Positions 29,108 to 36,745 of a DNA stretch of 49,291 bases are shown piece after piece. The DNA is from Gammaproteobacteria bacterium (lineage in GTDB: Bacteria; Pseudomonadota; Gammaproteobacteria; Thiohalomonadales; Thiohalomonadaceae): the NCBI GenBank assembly GCA_026196575.1, contig JAPHSX010000042.1:1-49291 (forward strand), written 5' to 3'. Both the position numbers and the translations under genes were made by a program. Positions within the stretch are counted from its first letter, which is position 1, and each line of letters begins with the position of its first letter. Under the pieces are notes generated by a model. The model was not told the origin of the DNA. It saw only the letters and a list, made by a program, of their open reading frames with translations, and did not search any database.

Positions 29108-30600
29108 TGGACAAGCGCATCTACATCCTGGATCGCTACGGTAAGCCGATGATGTCGGCGAGCAATACCCCCTACGAGAGCGCCGGCACCGGGCGGCGTG
29201 CCGTCAACTGGTACGCCCCAGGTAGCGGGCCCAACGCCACCCTGGGGGCGTCACTCACCACGCTGCGCAACCGCAGCCGGGCGGCGTTCCGCAATAACCC
29301 GTGGATCAAGCGCGGACTGAACAGCCTCACGGCGAACGAGATCGGTACCGGGATCACGCCGCGCAGTCGCGTCGATGATGATGCCGTTCGTCGCGCCGCC
29401 AACGCGCTGTGGGAGATCTCCGCTGATGAGTTCGACGCCGACGGCGTGCTCGATGCCTACGGCCTGCAGACCATGGCGAGCCAGAACCGCAACCAGGCTG
29501 GCGAGGTGTTCATCCGTCGCCGCCCGCGACTCCCCATCGACGGACTCGCCGTACCGCTACAGGTGCAGATTCTGGAGGCGGAGTTCGTGCCGGAGGAGAT
29601 GAACCAGGTGGCGCCGAACGGCAACGTGATCCGCAACGGCATCGAGTTCGATCGCCTGGGTCGTCGCGCGGCGTACTGGATGTACCGCCAGCACCCTGCA
29701 GATAACCAGGTGGTGCCCGATACCGCCACCACGTTCCGCATCCCGGCCAGCGAGGTGATCCATCACTTCCTGCCGATCCGCCCCGGACAGATCCGCGGCG
29801 AGCCGGTGACCGCGCAGGCACTGCTCAAGGCGCACACGTTCGACAGCTACGACGATGCCGAGCTGGTGCGCAAGCAGACCCGCGCCCCCTTCACCGGCTT
29901 CCTGAAGAAGAGCTACGAGGGCCAGGATGACTGGCAGTTCGACCCGATGACCGGCGAGCCCATCGACGAAGATCACGACGGCATGCCGATGGCCAATGTC
30001 GAGGCGGGCACCTGGTTGTCAGGCCTGCCCGGCGAGGAGCCCGTACTGTTCAACGGCGACGACACCGGCGATGGGTATGCCGACTTCATGCGCCAGCAGC
30101 TGCTCGGGATCGCCGCCGGCATTGGCCCCATCCCCTACGAGCTGCTCTCGGGTGACTGGAAGGGGGTCAACGACCGCCTGGTGCGCGCCATCATGCAGGA
30201 GTTCCGTCGTCAGATTGAGGCATGGCAGGACCAGCTCATGATCTACCAGGTGTGCCGCACCTGGTGGCACTGGTGGATGGACGCCGCCGTCTACTCCGGC
30301 GCCCTGCAGGCCACGGGGTATGCAGCGAAAAAAACAGAATACCGTCGCCACGAGTGGCGCCCGCAGGGCTGGCAATACCTCCACCCGGAGCAGGACGTGA
30401 ACGCCAAGTCCAAGGCCATCGACAAGAACCTCACCTCCACCGAGGCCGAGGTGGCCAAGGCGGGTTATGACGTCGAGGACATCATCGATCAGAACATCCG
30501 CACCGAGCTGCTGATGGTCGAGAAGCGCCGCAAGGCCGGACTGCCGGACTACCCGCAAAGCAGCGCGAAGCCGCAAGCCACCGAACCCACACAGGGGTAA
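29107..30600 (+). CDS. Portal protein (lambda gpB family)
   Basis: 497 residues. Typical blocks: NTPYESAGTGRRAVNWY, LRNRSRAAFRNNPWIKRG, EIGTGITPRS, then QMASQNRNQAGEVFIRRR-like sequence, YELLSGDWKGVNDR. Forms the ring at the capsid vertex through which DNA enters. Length is near lambda gpB (533). Confidence 0.92.
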   Translation: MDKRIYILDRYGKPMMSASNTPYESAGTGRRAVNWYAPGSGPNATLGASLTTLRNRSRAAFRNNPWIKRGLNSLTANEIGTGITPRSRVDDDAVRRAANALWEISADEFDADGVLDAYGLQTMASQNRNQAGEVFIRRRPRLPIDGLAVPLQVQILEAEFVPEEMNQVAPNGNVIRNGIEFDRLGRRAAYWMYRQHPADNQVVPDTATTFRIPASEVIHHFLPIRPGQIRGEPVTAQALLKAHTFDSYDDAELVRKQTRAPFTGFLKKSYEGQDDWQFDPMTGEPIDEDHDGMPMANVEAGTWLSGLPGEEPVLFNGDDTGDGYADFMRQQLLGIAAGIGPIPYELLSGDWKGVNDRLVRAIMQEFRRQIEAWQDQLMIYQVCRTWWHWWMDAAVYSGALQATGYAAKKTEYRRHEWRPQGWQYLHPEQDVNAKSKAIDKNLTSTEAEVAKAGYDVEDIIDQNIRTELLMVEKRRKAGLPDYPQSSAKPQATEPTQG

Positions 30601-30602
30601 CT

Positions 30603-31991
30603 ATGTACGGCACACCCACGGACAATCTGCTGACCGATCTGGTCAACCGCCCGGCACTGGTCGCCCCGCGCGCCATGCCGTCGCTGCTGGCCAGCATCAG
30701 GTCTGCTACAGCGAATGAGGAGCAGGAGGGGCGCTTCAGTGCCGCCCTGCTCTCCGAGCAGGCCGAGCGCCGTGGTGGTTATTACCTCGATGAGGGGGTG
30801 GCCGTGATCCCGGTGATGGGGCCTACCGCGCACCGCAGCTGGTGGCGCACCAGTTACGAGGGACTCTCCCGCACTCACGAGGCCGCGCAGAACGATCCGC
30901 AGGTGAAGGCGATCGCCTGGCTGTTTGATACCCCCGGCGGCATGGTCTCTGGCGTGTTCGATTTCGCCGATGAGCTCTATCAGGCCCGCGGCAACAAGCC
31001 TGCCGTCGCCGTGGTCTCCGAGATGGCAGCATCGGCCGGTTATCTCCTGGCCTCCGCCGTGGGGGAGATCATCGTCCCCCGCACCGGCGAGGTCGGCTCG
31101 GTCGGGGTGGTGATGCAGCACTGGGACTTCAGTGCCGCCCTCGAGGAGATGGGGGTGAGCCAAACCTACATCTATGCCGGTGACCACAAGGTCGACGGCA
31201 ACCCCTACCAGCCGCTGCCAAAGGATGTGAAGGCGCGATACCAGGATGAGATCGTCCACGTCTACGGCATGTTTGTCGATGCCGTCACCCGCTACCGCGG
31301 GATGCAGCGCGAGGCGGTGATCGGCACCCAGGCGCTCACCTATATCGGCGAGAAGGCCGTTGAGGTCGGGTTTGCCGATCGCGTCGAACCGACACGCGAC
31401 ACCCTGGCACGACTAAAGAAAGATCACGGCACAGGTTCCGGCCTGTGGAGCATGACCCACCAACCCACTGGAGGAACTATGGGCAAGCAAACTGATGAAG
31501 CGCCGGACACCGGCACCACAACCACGGCTGCCAGCGGCAGCGAAACCGAAACCGTACAGGCTGAGGCACAGGCCACCGAGGTGGTGGCGCAGGCGGCTGC
31601 AGGAGCTGATACCGATACCAACATCGGCGGTGGTTCTGGTGGCGCGCCTGCCGCCGCCGACCCGGCGCAGGTCGTCTCCATGGCGCAGGCCGCAGGCCTC
31701 GGTCAGTACGCCGCCGACTGGGTATCCCAGGGCCTCACCCTGGAGCAGGTGCAGGGCAATATCGCGTTTGCCACTGACGTGCGGGACAAGTGCGCCGCGG
31801 CCAACATCGACCCCGCGCCCATCCTCGCCACCGGCGGTGATGTATCGCAGCTCGCGAGCATGGTGATCACCTATGCCGCGGCAGCGGCGGGAGGGGAGCA
31901 CATCGACAACGGCGTCGCCGCGCAGTCGGGTGCCGACCAGGACAAGGGGTGGGGCAAGGCGTTTGGCGCGACGAAAAAGGCCAAATTCTGA
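30603..31991 (+). CDS. Head maturation protease (S49 family) with C-terminal scaffold
   Basis: 462 residues. The protease domain (about 60-265) shows TPGGMVSG, S144 in MAASAGYLLASA, and K196 in GDHKVDGNPY, the Ser/Lys pair of S49/SppA-like phage proteases (lambda gpC). From about 292 on it is a Thr/Ala/Gln-rich scaffold-like tail. That tail can also be made alone from an internal start (31479). Confidence 0.9.
   Translation: MYGTPTDNLLTDLVNRPALVAPRAMPSLLASIRSATANEEQEGRFSAALLSEQAERRGGYYLDEGVAVIPVMGPTAHRSWWRTSYEGLSRTHEAAQNDPQVKAIAWLFDTPGGMVSGVFDFADELYQARGNKPAVAVVSEMAASAGYLLASAVGEIIVPRTGEVGSVGVVMQHWDFSAALEEMGVSQTYIYAGDHKVDGNPYQPLPKDVKARYQDEIVHVYGMFVDAVTRYRGMQREAVIGTQALTYIGEKAVEVGFADRVEPTRDTLARLKKDHGTGSGLWSMTHQPTGGTMGKQTDEAPDTGTTTTAASGSETETVQAEAQATEVVAQAAAGADTDTNIGGGSGGAPAAADPAQVVSMAQAAGLGQYAADWVSQGLTLEQVQGNIAFATDVRDKCAAANIDPAPILATGGDVSQLASMVITYAAAAAGGEHIDNGVAAQSGADQDKGWGKAFGATKKAKF
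31479..31991 (+). CDS. Internal scaffold protein (Nu3-like), in-frame start within the protease gene
   Basis: An ATG at 31479 in the protease frame is preceded by GGAGGAACT, a better ribosome site than most in the window. The product would be 170 residues (MGKQTDEAPDTGTTTT), Ala/Thr/Gln-rich then helical. Lambda makes scaffold Nu3 from within gene C in the same way. The internal start is inferred from the ribosome site. Confidence 0.68.
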   Translation: MGKQTDEAPDTGTTTTAASGSETETVQAEAQATEVVAQAAAGADTDTNIGGGSGGAPAAADPAQVVSMAQAAGLGQYAADWVSQGLTLEQVQGNIAFATDVRDKCAAANIDPAPILATGGDVSQLASMVITYAAAAAGGEHIDNGVAAQSGADQDKGWGKAFGATKKAKF

Positions 31992-32035
31992 GTTTTACCG
32001 GGCAGCGATCACTAACGTAATGAGAGGATTTTGAA

Positions 32036-32680
32036 ATGGGCGTATTAACTGAAGGCCAGCACGCTGGCGAATTTCTGGTATCCGAGGCGGCCGGTAGCCG
32101 CTCACGCGAGGCCATCATCGTGCTCTCTGGCCAGAGCCTGCAGGCCGGTCACGTAGTCGGTATCGCATCAATTGGCGCTGTCACCTCTGCCGCTGATGTC
32201 GGTAACACTGGTGATGGCGCCATGGGTGTCGTGACGGCCGGTGCTGCCGCGCAGGTCGGCGACTACCTGCTGACTATCACTGCGGCCGCTGCCAATGGCG
32301 GCGCGTTCCAGGTTGTCGACCCTGCCGGTGACGTTGTCGGCATCGGCGCAGTGGGCGTGGCGTTCTCCGGTGGCGGGCTGTCGTTCACCCTGGCAGACGG
32401 CGCAGTCGATTTCGCTGTCGGTGATGCCACCACCATCACCGTTGCCGCCGGCTCGGGCAAGCATGTCGAGTGGGATGTGGCGAACACCGACGGTTCACAG
32501 GTCGCCGCCGGCGTGCTGTTCGATGCCGTTGACGCCTCCACGGCCGATGCCAAAGGTGTGCTGGTGGCGCGCGATGCCGAGGTGAACGGTGGCGAGCTGA
32601 TCTACTTCACCGGCGCTACAGCCGACAACAAGGCCGCTGCCGCCGTGCAGCTGGCCGCCCTGGGTATCATCGTCCGCTAA
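32036..32680 (+). CDS. Head decoration protein (lambda gpD-like)
   Basis: 214 residues. Begins LTEGQHAGEFLVSEAAG and contains beta-rich Ala/Gly/Val sequence with GTVEFDVANTDGSQVAAGVL-like strand blocks near 145-170. The family trimerises on the capsid surface to resist internal pressure. Longer than lambda gpD (110) because of an extra Gly/Ala-rich beta domain (about 40-140). Located between protease/scaffold and major capsid genes. Confidence 0.85.
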   Translation: MGVLTEGQHAGEFLVSEAAGSRSREAIIVLSGQSLQAGHVVGIASIGAVTSAADVGNTGDGAMGVVTAGAAAQVGDYLLTITAAAANGGAFQVVDPAGDVVGIGAVGVAFSGGGLSFTLADGAVDFAVGDATTITVAAGSGKHVEWDVANTDGSQVAAGVLFDAVDASTADAKGVLVARDAEVNGGELIYFTGATADNKAAAAVQLAALGIIVR

Positions 32681-32700
32681 CCGCAACCAAACCCGTAAAG

Positions 32701-32724
32701 AGCCCGCCCCGTGCGGGCTTTTTT
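32701..32724 (+). terminator. Intrinsic terminator between decoration and major capsid genes
   Basis: AGCCCGC (32701-32707) pairs with GCGGGCT (32713-32719) over a five-base loop; six T residues follow. It lies 28 bases upstream of the major capsid start. Unless late polymerase is antiterminated it would cut off capsid and tail expression, so it should set the ratio of early-head to capsid/tail transcript. Confidence 0.8.
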
Positions 32725-32751
32725 ATTGCCAAATTTAGAGAGGATTTAATC

Positions 32752-33795
32752 ATGGCCACAATGGATATTTTCAAACAGGACGCCTTCGGCATGATCTCGC
32801 TGACCGATGCCCTGAACAAGCAGGAGTTCCAGCCGAGCTATTTCCGCAACAAGGGTCTTTTTGTGCCGAAGCCGGTGCGCACCGAGACCGTTGCCATCGA
32901 AGAGAAGAACGGCGTCCTGAGCGTCATTCAGACCTCCGAGCGTGGCGCGCCGCTTGACCAGAAAACCGGGCAGAAGCGCAAGATCCGCGACTTCCGTACT
33001 GTGCGCATTGCCAAGGGTGATCGTATCAACGCCAGTGAGATCTCCGGTATCCGCGCCTTCGGTTCCGAGACCGAACTGATGCAGGTGCAGGCCGAGGTGG
33101 CCGATCGCTTCAACGGCCCGTCCGGTCTGATGCGTGATGTCGAGCTGACCTGGGAATTCCAGATGCTCGGCGCCATTCAGGGCATCGTATACGACGCCGA
33201 CGGCAGCAGCGTGATCTACAACTGGTTTAATGAGTTCGGCGTCAACCAGGCCGCCGAGATCGACTTTGATCTCGACAACGCCAACCCCGCCTCCGGCGCG
33301 GTGCGCAAGGTATGCAACCAGGTCATTCGCCAGATGCAGAAGGCCGCTGCCGGAGCATGGGTTCCCGGTCGCACCTACGTTGAGGCGATCTGCGGCGACG
33401 CCTTCTGGGACGATCTAACCGCCCACAAGGAGGTGCGCGAGACCTACCTCAATACCCAGGAGGCGGCTGATCTGCGCAACGATGTTGGCATGGCCTACGA
33501 GTCGTTCCGCTACGGCGGCATCCTCTGGACCAACTACCGCGGCACCGACGACGGCAGCAAGGTCGCGCTGAACACCAACCAGGCGAAGTTCTACCCGGTA
33601 GGAGCCAACGGTGCCTTCCAGATGGCATTCGCCCCTGGCGAGTTCTTCGACACCATCAACCTGCCCGGTCAGCCGGTCTACGCACTGACCGTGCCTGACC
33701 GCGACCGCAACGCCTTCGTTGATGTGGAGGTCTACAGCTACCCGCTGCCGATCTGCACCCGTCCGGCGATGCTGCAGCGGGCCAAGCGTACCTAA
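32752..33795 (+). CDS. Major capsid protein (lambda gpE family, HK97 fold)
   Basis: 347 residues, close to lambda gpE (341). Characteristic stretches: MDIFKQDAFGMISLTDALNK, FQPSYFRNKGLF, RIAKGDRINASEISGIRAFG, NNDVGMAYESFRYGGIL-like blocks, RPAMLQRAKRT at the end. Builds the icosahedral shell. Strong RBS AGAGAGGA. Confidence 0.94.
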   Translation: MATMDIFKQDAFGMISLTDALNKQEFQPSYFRNKGLFVPKPVRTETVAIEEKNGVLSVIQTSERGAPLDQKTGQKRKIRDFRTVRIAKGDRINASEISGIRAFGSETELMQVQAEVADRFNGPSGLMRDVELTWEFQMLGAIQGIVYDADGSSVIYNWFNEFGVNQAAEIDFDLDNANPASGAVRKVCNQVIRQMQKAAAGAWVPGRTYVEAICGDAFWDDLTAHKEVRETYLNTQEAADLRNDVGMAYESFRYGGILWTNYRGTDDGSKVALNTNQAKFYPVGANGAFQMAFAPGEFFDTINLPGQPVYALTVPDRDRNAFVDVEVYSYPLPICTRPAMLQRAKRT

Positions 33796-33797
33796 CC

Positions 33798-34103
33798 ATG
33801 ACGGATCCGTTCTCTCGCGCCTCGGCGGCGATGTTTCGTCACGGTGAAACGGCCACCTACCTCCCTGCAGCTGGTGGTGTGTCGTACGCGTGCCGGGTTA
33901 TCCCCAGCCGCGGCGCGGAAGAGAGCGGTGAGTATGGTGCAGTAATGGAGCAACTGACACGGATGTCCCTACAACACGATGAGGTCGGCGAGCCCAGGCG
34001 CGGCGATCTCATCACCATCAGCACCGGCCGCTGGGCCGGCAGCTGGAAGGTAGACCGCCTCGAATCGAGCGACGGCTACCAGGCGACGGTGATCGTCACA
34101 TGA
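33798..34103 (+). CDS. Head-tail connector/stopper-like small protein
   Basis: 101 residues (MTDPFSRASAAMFRHGETAT). Beta-rich, with ISTGRWAGSWKVDRLESSDG typical of head-completion or stopper proteins in lambda-like gene orders (FII position). Overlaps the next gene by four bases. Confidence 0.7.
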   Translation: MTDPFSRASAAMFRHGETATYLPAAGGVSYACRVIPSRGAEESGEYGAVMEQLTRMSLQHDEVGEPRRGDLITISTGRWAGSWKVDRLESSDGYQATVIVT

Positions 34104-34675
34104 GGATGGAGGTCTCACTCAAGGGCATTGAGCGTGCCATTGACCGCATGAAGGCCACACCGCAGCAGCTCAGTCGTGCCGAGGTTCGCGCGATCAAGAA
34201 GACGATCCGTGGCGGCAAGGCCACGACGGCAAAGCTGATCCGTGAGCACTATGTGTTAAAGGCCGCAGAGATCAAGTCGCGGATCAGCTCAAAGGATCCG
34301 GAGGCCGGGCAAAAACTGGCCCGTGGCTACCTCTACTTCAGTGACTACGCCATCCCCCTTGAGCTCTACGGCAACCCGCACCCGGGGAAGAAGGGCGTCT
34401 CGGTGACGGTGGAGAAGGGCAAGGGCAGGCAGCTGTTCAGGGGCGCCTTCTTTCGCAAGGACGGCAAGCCCGGGATCTGGAAGCGTGTGTCAGCAGGAGC
34501 TGGTACCGGAGAGCTGGTTGCCCGCACCCCCATCCGCCGCCTGTGGGGCCCGTCGCTCGCCTCCATCATCCGCCGCGACCTCATCGACCAGATCAGCGCC
34601 GATACCGGCGAGACGCTGCGCAAGCGTTACAGCGAAGAGCTCAACTATGAGCTGAGGGAGCTGAGGGCAAAATGA
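34100..34675 (+). CDS. Tail completion protein, lambda gpZ-like (minor tail protein Z)
   Basis: 191 residues. A basic N-terminal helix (MRMEVSLKGIERAIDRMK), then IKKTIRGGKATTAKLIREHY, RISSKDPEAGQ, followed by YLYFSDYAIPLELYG and a strand-rich region with GIWKRVSAG. Matches the Prophage minor tail protein Z family. Joins the finished tail to the head. Coupled at both ends by four-base overlaps. Confidence 0.82.
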   Translation: MRMEVSLKGIERAIDRMKATPQQLSRAEVRAIKKTIRGGKATTAKLIREHYVLKAAEIKSRISSKDPEAGQKLARGYLYFSDYAIPLELYGNPHPGKKGVSVTVEKGKGRQLFRGAFFRKDGKPGIWKRVSAGAGTGELVARTPIRRLWGPSLASIIRRDLIDQISADTGETLRKRYSEELNYELRELRAK

Positions 34676-35112
34676 AAGAGCAGCAGATAATCGACTGGAT
34701 CGTCACACGACTCCAGGGGGTGACCGTGGCCAACGGGTACCAGACCGATGCGGGTCTCGACGTTGGCCTGGGTCGCGCCACCCGCGACGATGGTTATCAC
34801 TATGTCATCGCCGCTGATGACGTCGAGCCTGAGTCCCAGCAGGGGAACAGGGTTAAGGCCACCATGGAGGTCGTCATCGAGGGCTATGCCCCTGCTGATC
34901 TCGGCAACCCCAGCATCGAGGGTCGCAAGGTGCTGGCTGATGCCGAACGGGCGATCTTCACCGGCCTGGATAACCGCCTGCCGCTCAAAGACATCGGCGC
35001 CTCTCTGGCGTGGGGCGGCAACTCGCTGGACTACCGCAAGGACGGCAGCGATATCGAGATCTGCACGGTCACGGTTCGCGCCACATTCACCAAAGATCTC
35101 ACCAACCCGTAG
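34672..35112 (+). CDS. Tail terminator protein (gpU-like)
   Basis: 146 residues. Begins KEQQIIDWIVTRLQGV, later EVVIEGYAPADLGNPS and VTVRATFTKDLTNP. This alpha/beta outline and its place after gpZ fit the tail-terminator role: it stops tube growth at the right length. Confidence 0.75.
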   Translation: MKEQQIIDWIVTRLQGVTVANGYQTDAGLDVGLGRATRDDGYHYVIAADDVEPESQQGNRVKATMEVVIEGYAPADLGNPSIEGRKVLADAERAIFTGLDNRLPLKDIGASLAWGGNSLDYRKDGSDIEICTVTVRATFTKDLTNP

Positions 35113-35121
35113 GAGCTGAAT

Positions 35122-35289
35122 ATGCAACAGGAAAAACCCCAGGCAAAGATGGTCAAGGTCAAGCTCAAGAAGACCCACACCCACGGCCGTAAAACCCATG
35201 CACCCGAAACCGAGGACGGCAAGCCCGTCTTCATCGATGTGCGTGAAGACCAGGCGGCGCGCCTTCGGGCGGACGGCGTGGCCGAGTAA
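35122..35289 (+). CDS. Small basic protein, DUF7210-like
   Basis: 55 residues (MQQEKPQAKMVKVKLKKTH), Lys/His-rich start, then PVFIDVREDQAARLRADGVA. Short proteins of this layout occur between tail terminator and tail tube in many lambda-like phages. RBS AGGAGCTGA. The function is unknown. Confidence 0.6.
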   Translation: MQQEKPQAKMVKVKLKKTHTHGRKTHAPETEDGKPVFIDVREDQAARLRADGVAE

Positions 35290-35326
35290 CCGGCAATCAA
35301 CCAGTCCATAGCAAGAGGAATACACC

Positions 35327-36064
35327 ATGTATCAGGAACGTAGTTTTATCGGCCGTGGCGTGCCGTATCTCGGCCCCTACGCCGGTGGTAAAAAACGCGA
35401 TGTCGGCAACTGCTCGGCGCTGAAGATCGGCTTCAGTGAGGACAAGAAGACCCTGCCCAACTACCGCACCGGCGGTGGTGGCGTGGCCAACTCCCAGAGC
35501 ATCGTCAGCGCCATGACCTGCTCGATGACTCTGAGCGACTTTGACGAGGAGAATCTCGCGCTCGCCACCTTCGGCGCATCATCCGCCGTCGCAGCGGGCT
35601 CGGTGACCGACGAGAGCCATACCGCCTATGTTGGCGGTCTGGTGCGCTTCGACAACCTGCCGGACACCTCCACCATCGTGGTCACTGACGCTACCGGCGT
35701 CACGACCTATGTGCTGGACACCGACTACAGTGTCAATGCGGCGGGCATCGTCCCCATCAGCGGCGGCGCGATCAGTGACGCCGCCACCATCCTGGTGGAT
35801 TACACCAAGGTGGCTGGGAATGTCGTGCAGGCGCTCACCCAGTCCTCCCAGGAGTGGAGTCTCACCCTGGTTGGACTGAATGACGCGCAGAGCGGCAAGT
35901 CCGTGGTGGTGGATCTGCATCGGGTCAAGTTCAGCCCGGCTGGGGAGCTTGGGTTCATCACCGATGATTTCGGCAACATCGAGATCACCGGCGAGGTATT
36001 GGCCGACAGCAATATCACCGGCACCGGCCTCTCCCAGTTCATGAAGATCGAACAGGCGGCATAA
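35327..36064 (+). CDS. Tail tube protein
   Basis: 245 residues. IGRGVPYLGPYAGGKKRDVG-like start, beta-rich centre with a possible Ig-like insert at about 100-165 (TVVTDATGVTTYVLDTDYS-like segment), then VDLHRVKFSPAGELGFI near the end. Location after the terminator and before the assembly chaperone is that of the major tail protein. Monomers stack as rings to form the tube. Confidence 0.8.
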   Translation: MYQERSFIGRGVPYLGPYAGGKKRDVGNCSALKIGFSEDKKTLPNYRTGGGGVANSQSIVSAMTCSMTLSDFDEENLALATFGASSAVAAGSVTDESHTAYVGGLVRFDNLPDTSTIVVTDATGVTTYVLDTDYSVNAAGIVPISGGAISDAATILVDYTKVAGNVVQALTQSSQEWSLTLVGLNDAQSGKSVVVDLHRVKFSPAGELGFITDDFGNIEITGEVLADSNITGTGLSQFMKIEQAA

Positions 36065-36083
36065 CGGAATAGCCACAACCAAA

Positions 36084-36105
36084 GCCCCCGGCATGAGGCC
36101 GGGGC
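36084..36105 (+). other. Strong hairpin after the tail tube gene
   Basis: GCCCC(C)GGC at 36084-36092 pairs with GCCGGGGC at 36098-36105 over a short loop. No T run follows, so it is not a standard terminator. It may protect the 3' end of abundant tail-tube mRNA or slow the polymerase before the chaperone gene. Confidence 0.55.
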
Positions 36106-36123
36106 ACTAATTCTGGAGCGAAC

Positions 36124-36483
36124 ATGATCACGATAAACGGTAAAGAACACAGCGTACGGCAGATGACCGCCGGAGACCTTGCTGTACTGGCCCCGCTGGC
36201 AAAGCGCCTGGAGCCTGCGCTGCAGCAGGATGCCGCGTCATTCGACATGGGCGCCCTGCTGATCGAGTTTCCCGAGGTATTGTCCGTGGCGGAGCAGCTG
36301 CTCGATGGGGCGAACCTGCGCGAACTACCCCTGCACGATGCGGTGCGTGTGCTGCACGAGTTGCTGATTGAGTGGCTGAAAGTGAACGGGCCTTACATGG
36401 CCGAAGAGGTGGCACCAGCGGTAACGTCCATTGCCACCGAGATCAAGGCTATCGCCGCGCAGCTGGGGCAAGCAGCGCAATAA
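36124..36483 (+). CDS. Tail assembly chaperone (gpG-like)
   Basis: 119 residues (MITINGKEHSVRQMTAGDLA). Helical, with GALLIEFPEVLSVAEQLLDG. Sits between tail tube and tape measure as G does in lambda. I found no slippery sequence and no -1 or +1 extension, so the GT frameshift product seems absent; the space where gene T would lie carries a reversed gene. Confidence 0.72.
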   Translation: MITINGKEHSVRQMTAGDLAVLAPLAKRLEPALQQDAASFDMGALLIEFPEVLSVAEQLLDGANLRELPLHDAVRVLHELLIEWLKVNGPYMAEEVAPAVTSIATEIKAIAAQLGQAAQ

Positions 36484-36661
36484 ATATCATCACCGCTGCG
36501 AACGCGGCGCCGCCGAACAGAACCACGGCGTAAACGGCGCCCGGCAGACCGAACAGAAGAGACCAGGCCCAGGTGCCCTCTTCGATCAAACCCGTTCCAT
36601 GGGCAATTAGCCCGATGCCCAACCAGGCGGTCAACATTGTAACAAAGCGCGTTGCGGTCAT
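36449..36661 (-). CDS. Reverse-strand small membrane protein, moron candidate
   Basis: 70 residues (MTATRFVTMLTAWLGIGLIA). Two hydrophobic segments (about 5-25 and 30-65: SLLFGLPGAVYAVVLFGGAA). It is the only minus-strand gene in 22 kb of late genes and overlaps the end of the chaperone gene by 35 bases. A TATACT -10 (36693-36698 on the minus strand) with TTGGCG 19 bases upstream lies before it. Prophage genes placed like this are often expressed in the lysogen and can block superinfection or change the membrane. Confidence 0.6.
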   Translation of the reverse strand: MTATRFVTMLTAWLGIGLIAHGTGLIEEGTWAWSLLFGLPGAVYAVVLFGGAAFAAVMIFIALLAPAARR

Positions 36662-36692
36662 TACCTGACTCCAGCCTTTACAACCTCATCCG

Positions 36693-36723
36693 AGTATAGC
36701 CCCGTTTGATGCGTCAGCGCCAA
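36693..36723 (-). promoter_or_regulatory. Candidate promoter of the reversed membrane gene
   Basis: TATACT at 36693-36698 and TTGGCG at 36718-36723, separated by 19 bases (17 is optimal). Transcription would begin about 25 bases ahead of the 36661 start codon, whose leader contains GGAGTCAGG. Weak but appropriately placed. Confidence 0.45.
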
Positions 36724-36745
36724 GTGCGCTGCTGCAGGAGTACCT

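Noticed and set aside
36440-36500. G/GT frameshift of the tail chaperone
   Set aside because: No slippery heptamer near the end of the gene and no extended open frame after it; a reversed gene occupies the space.
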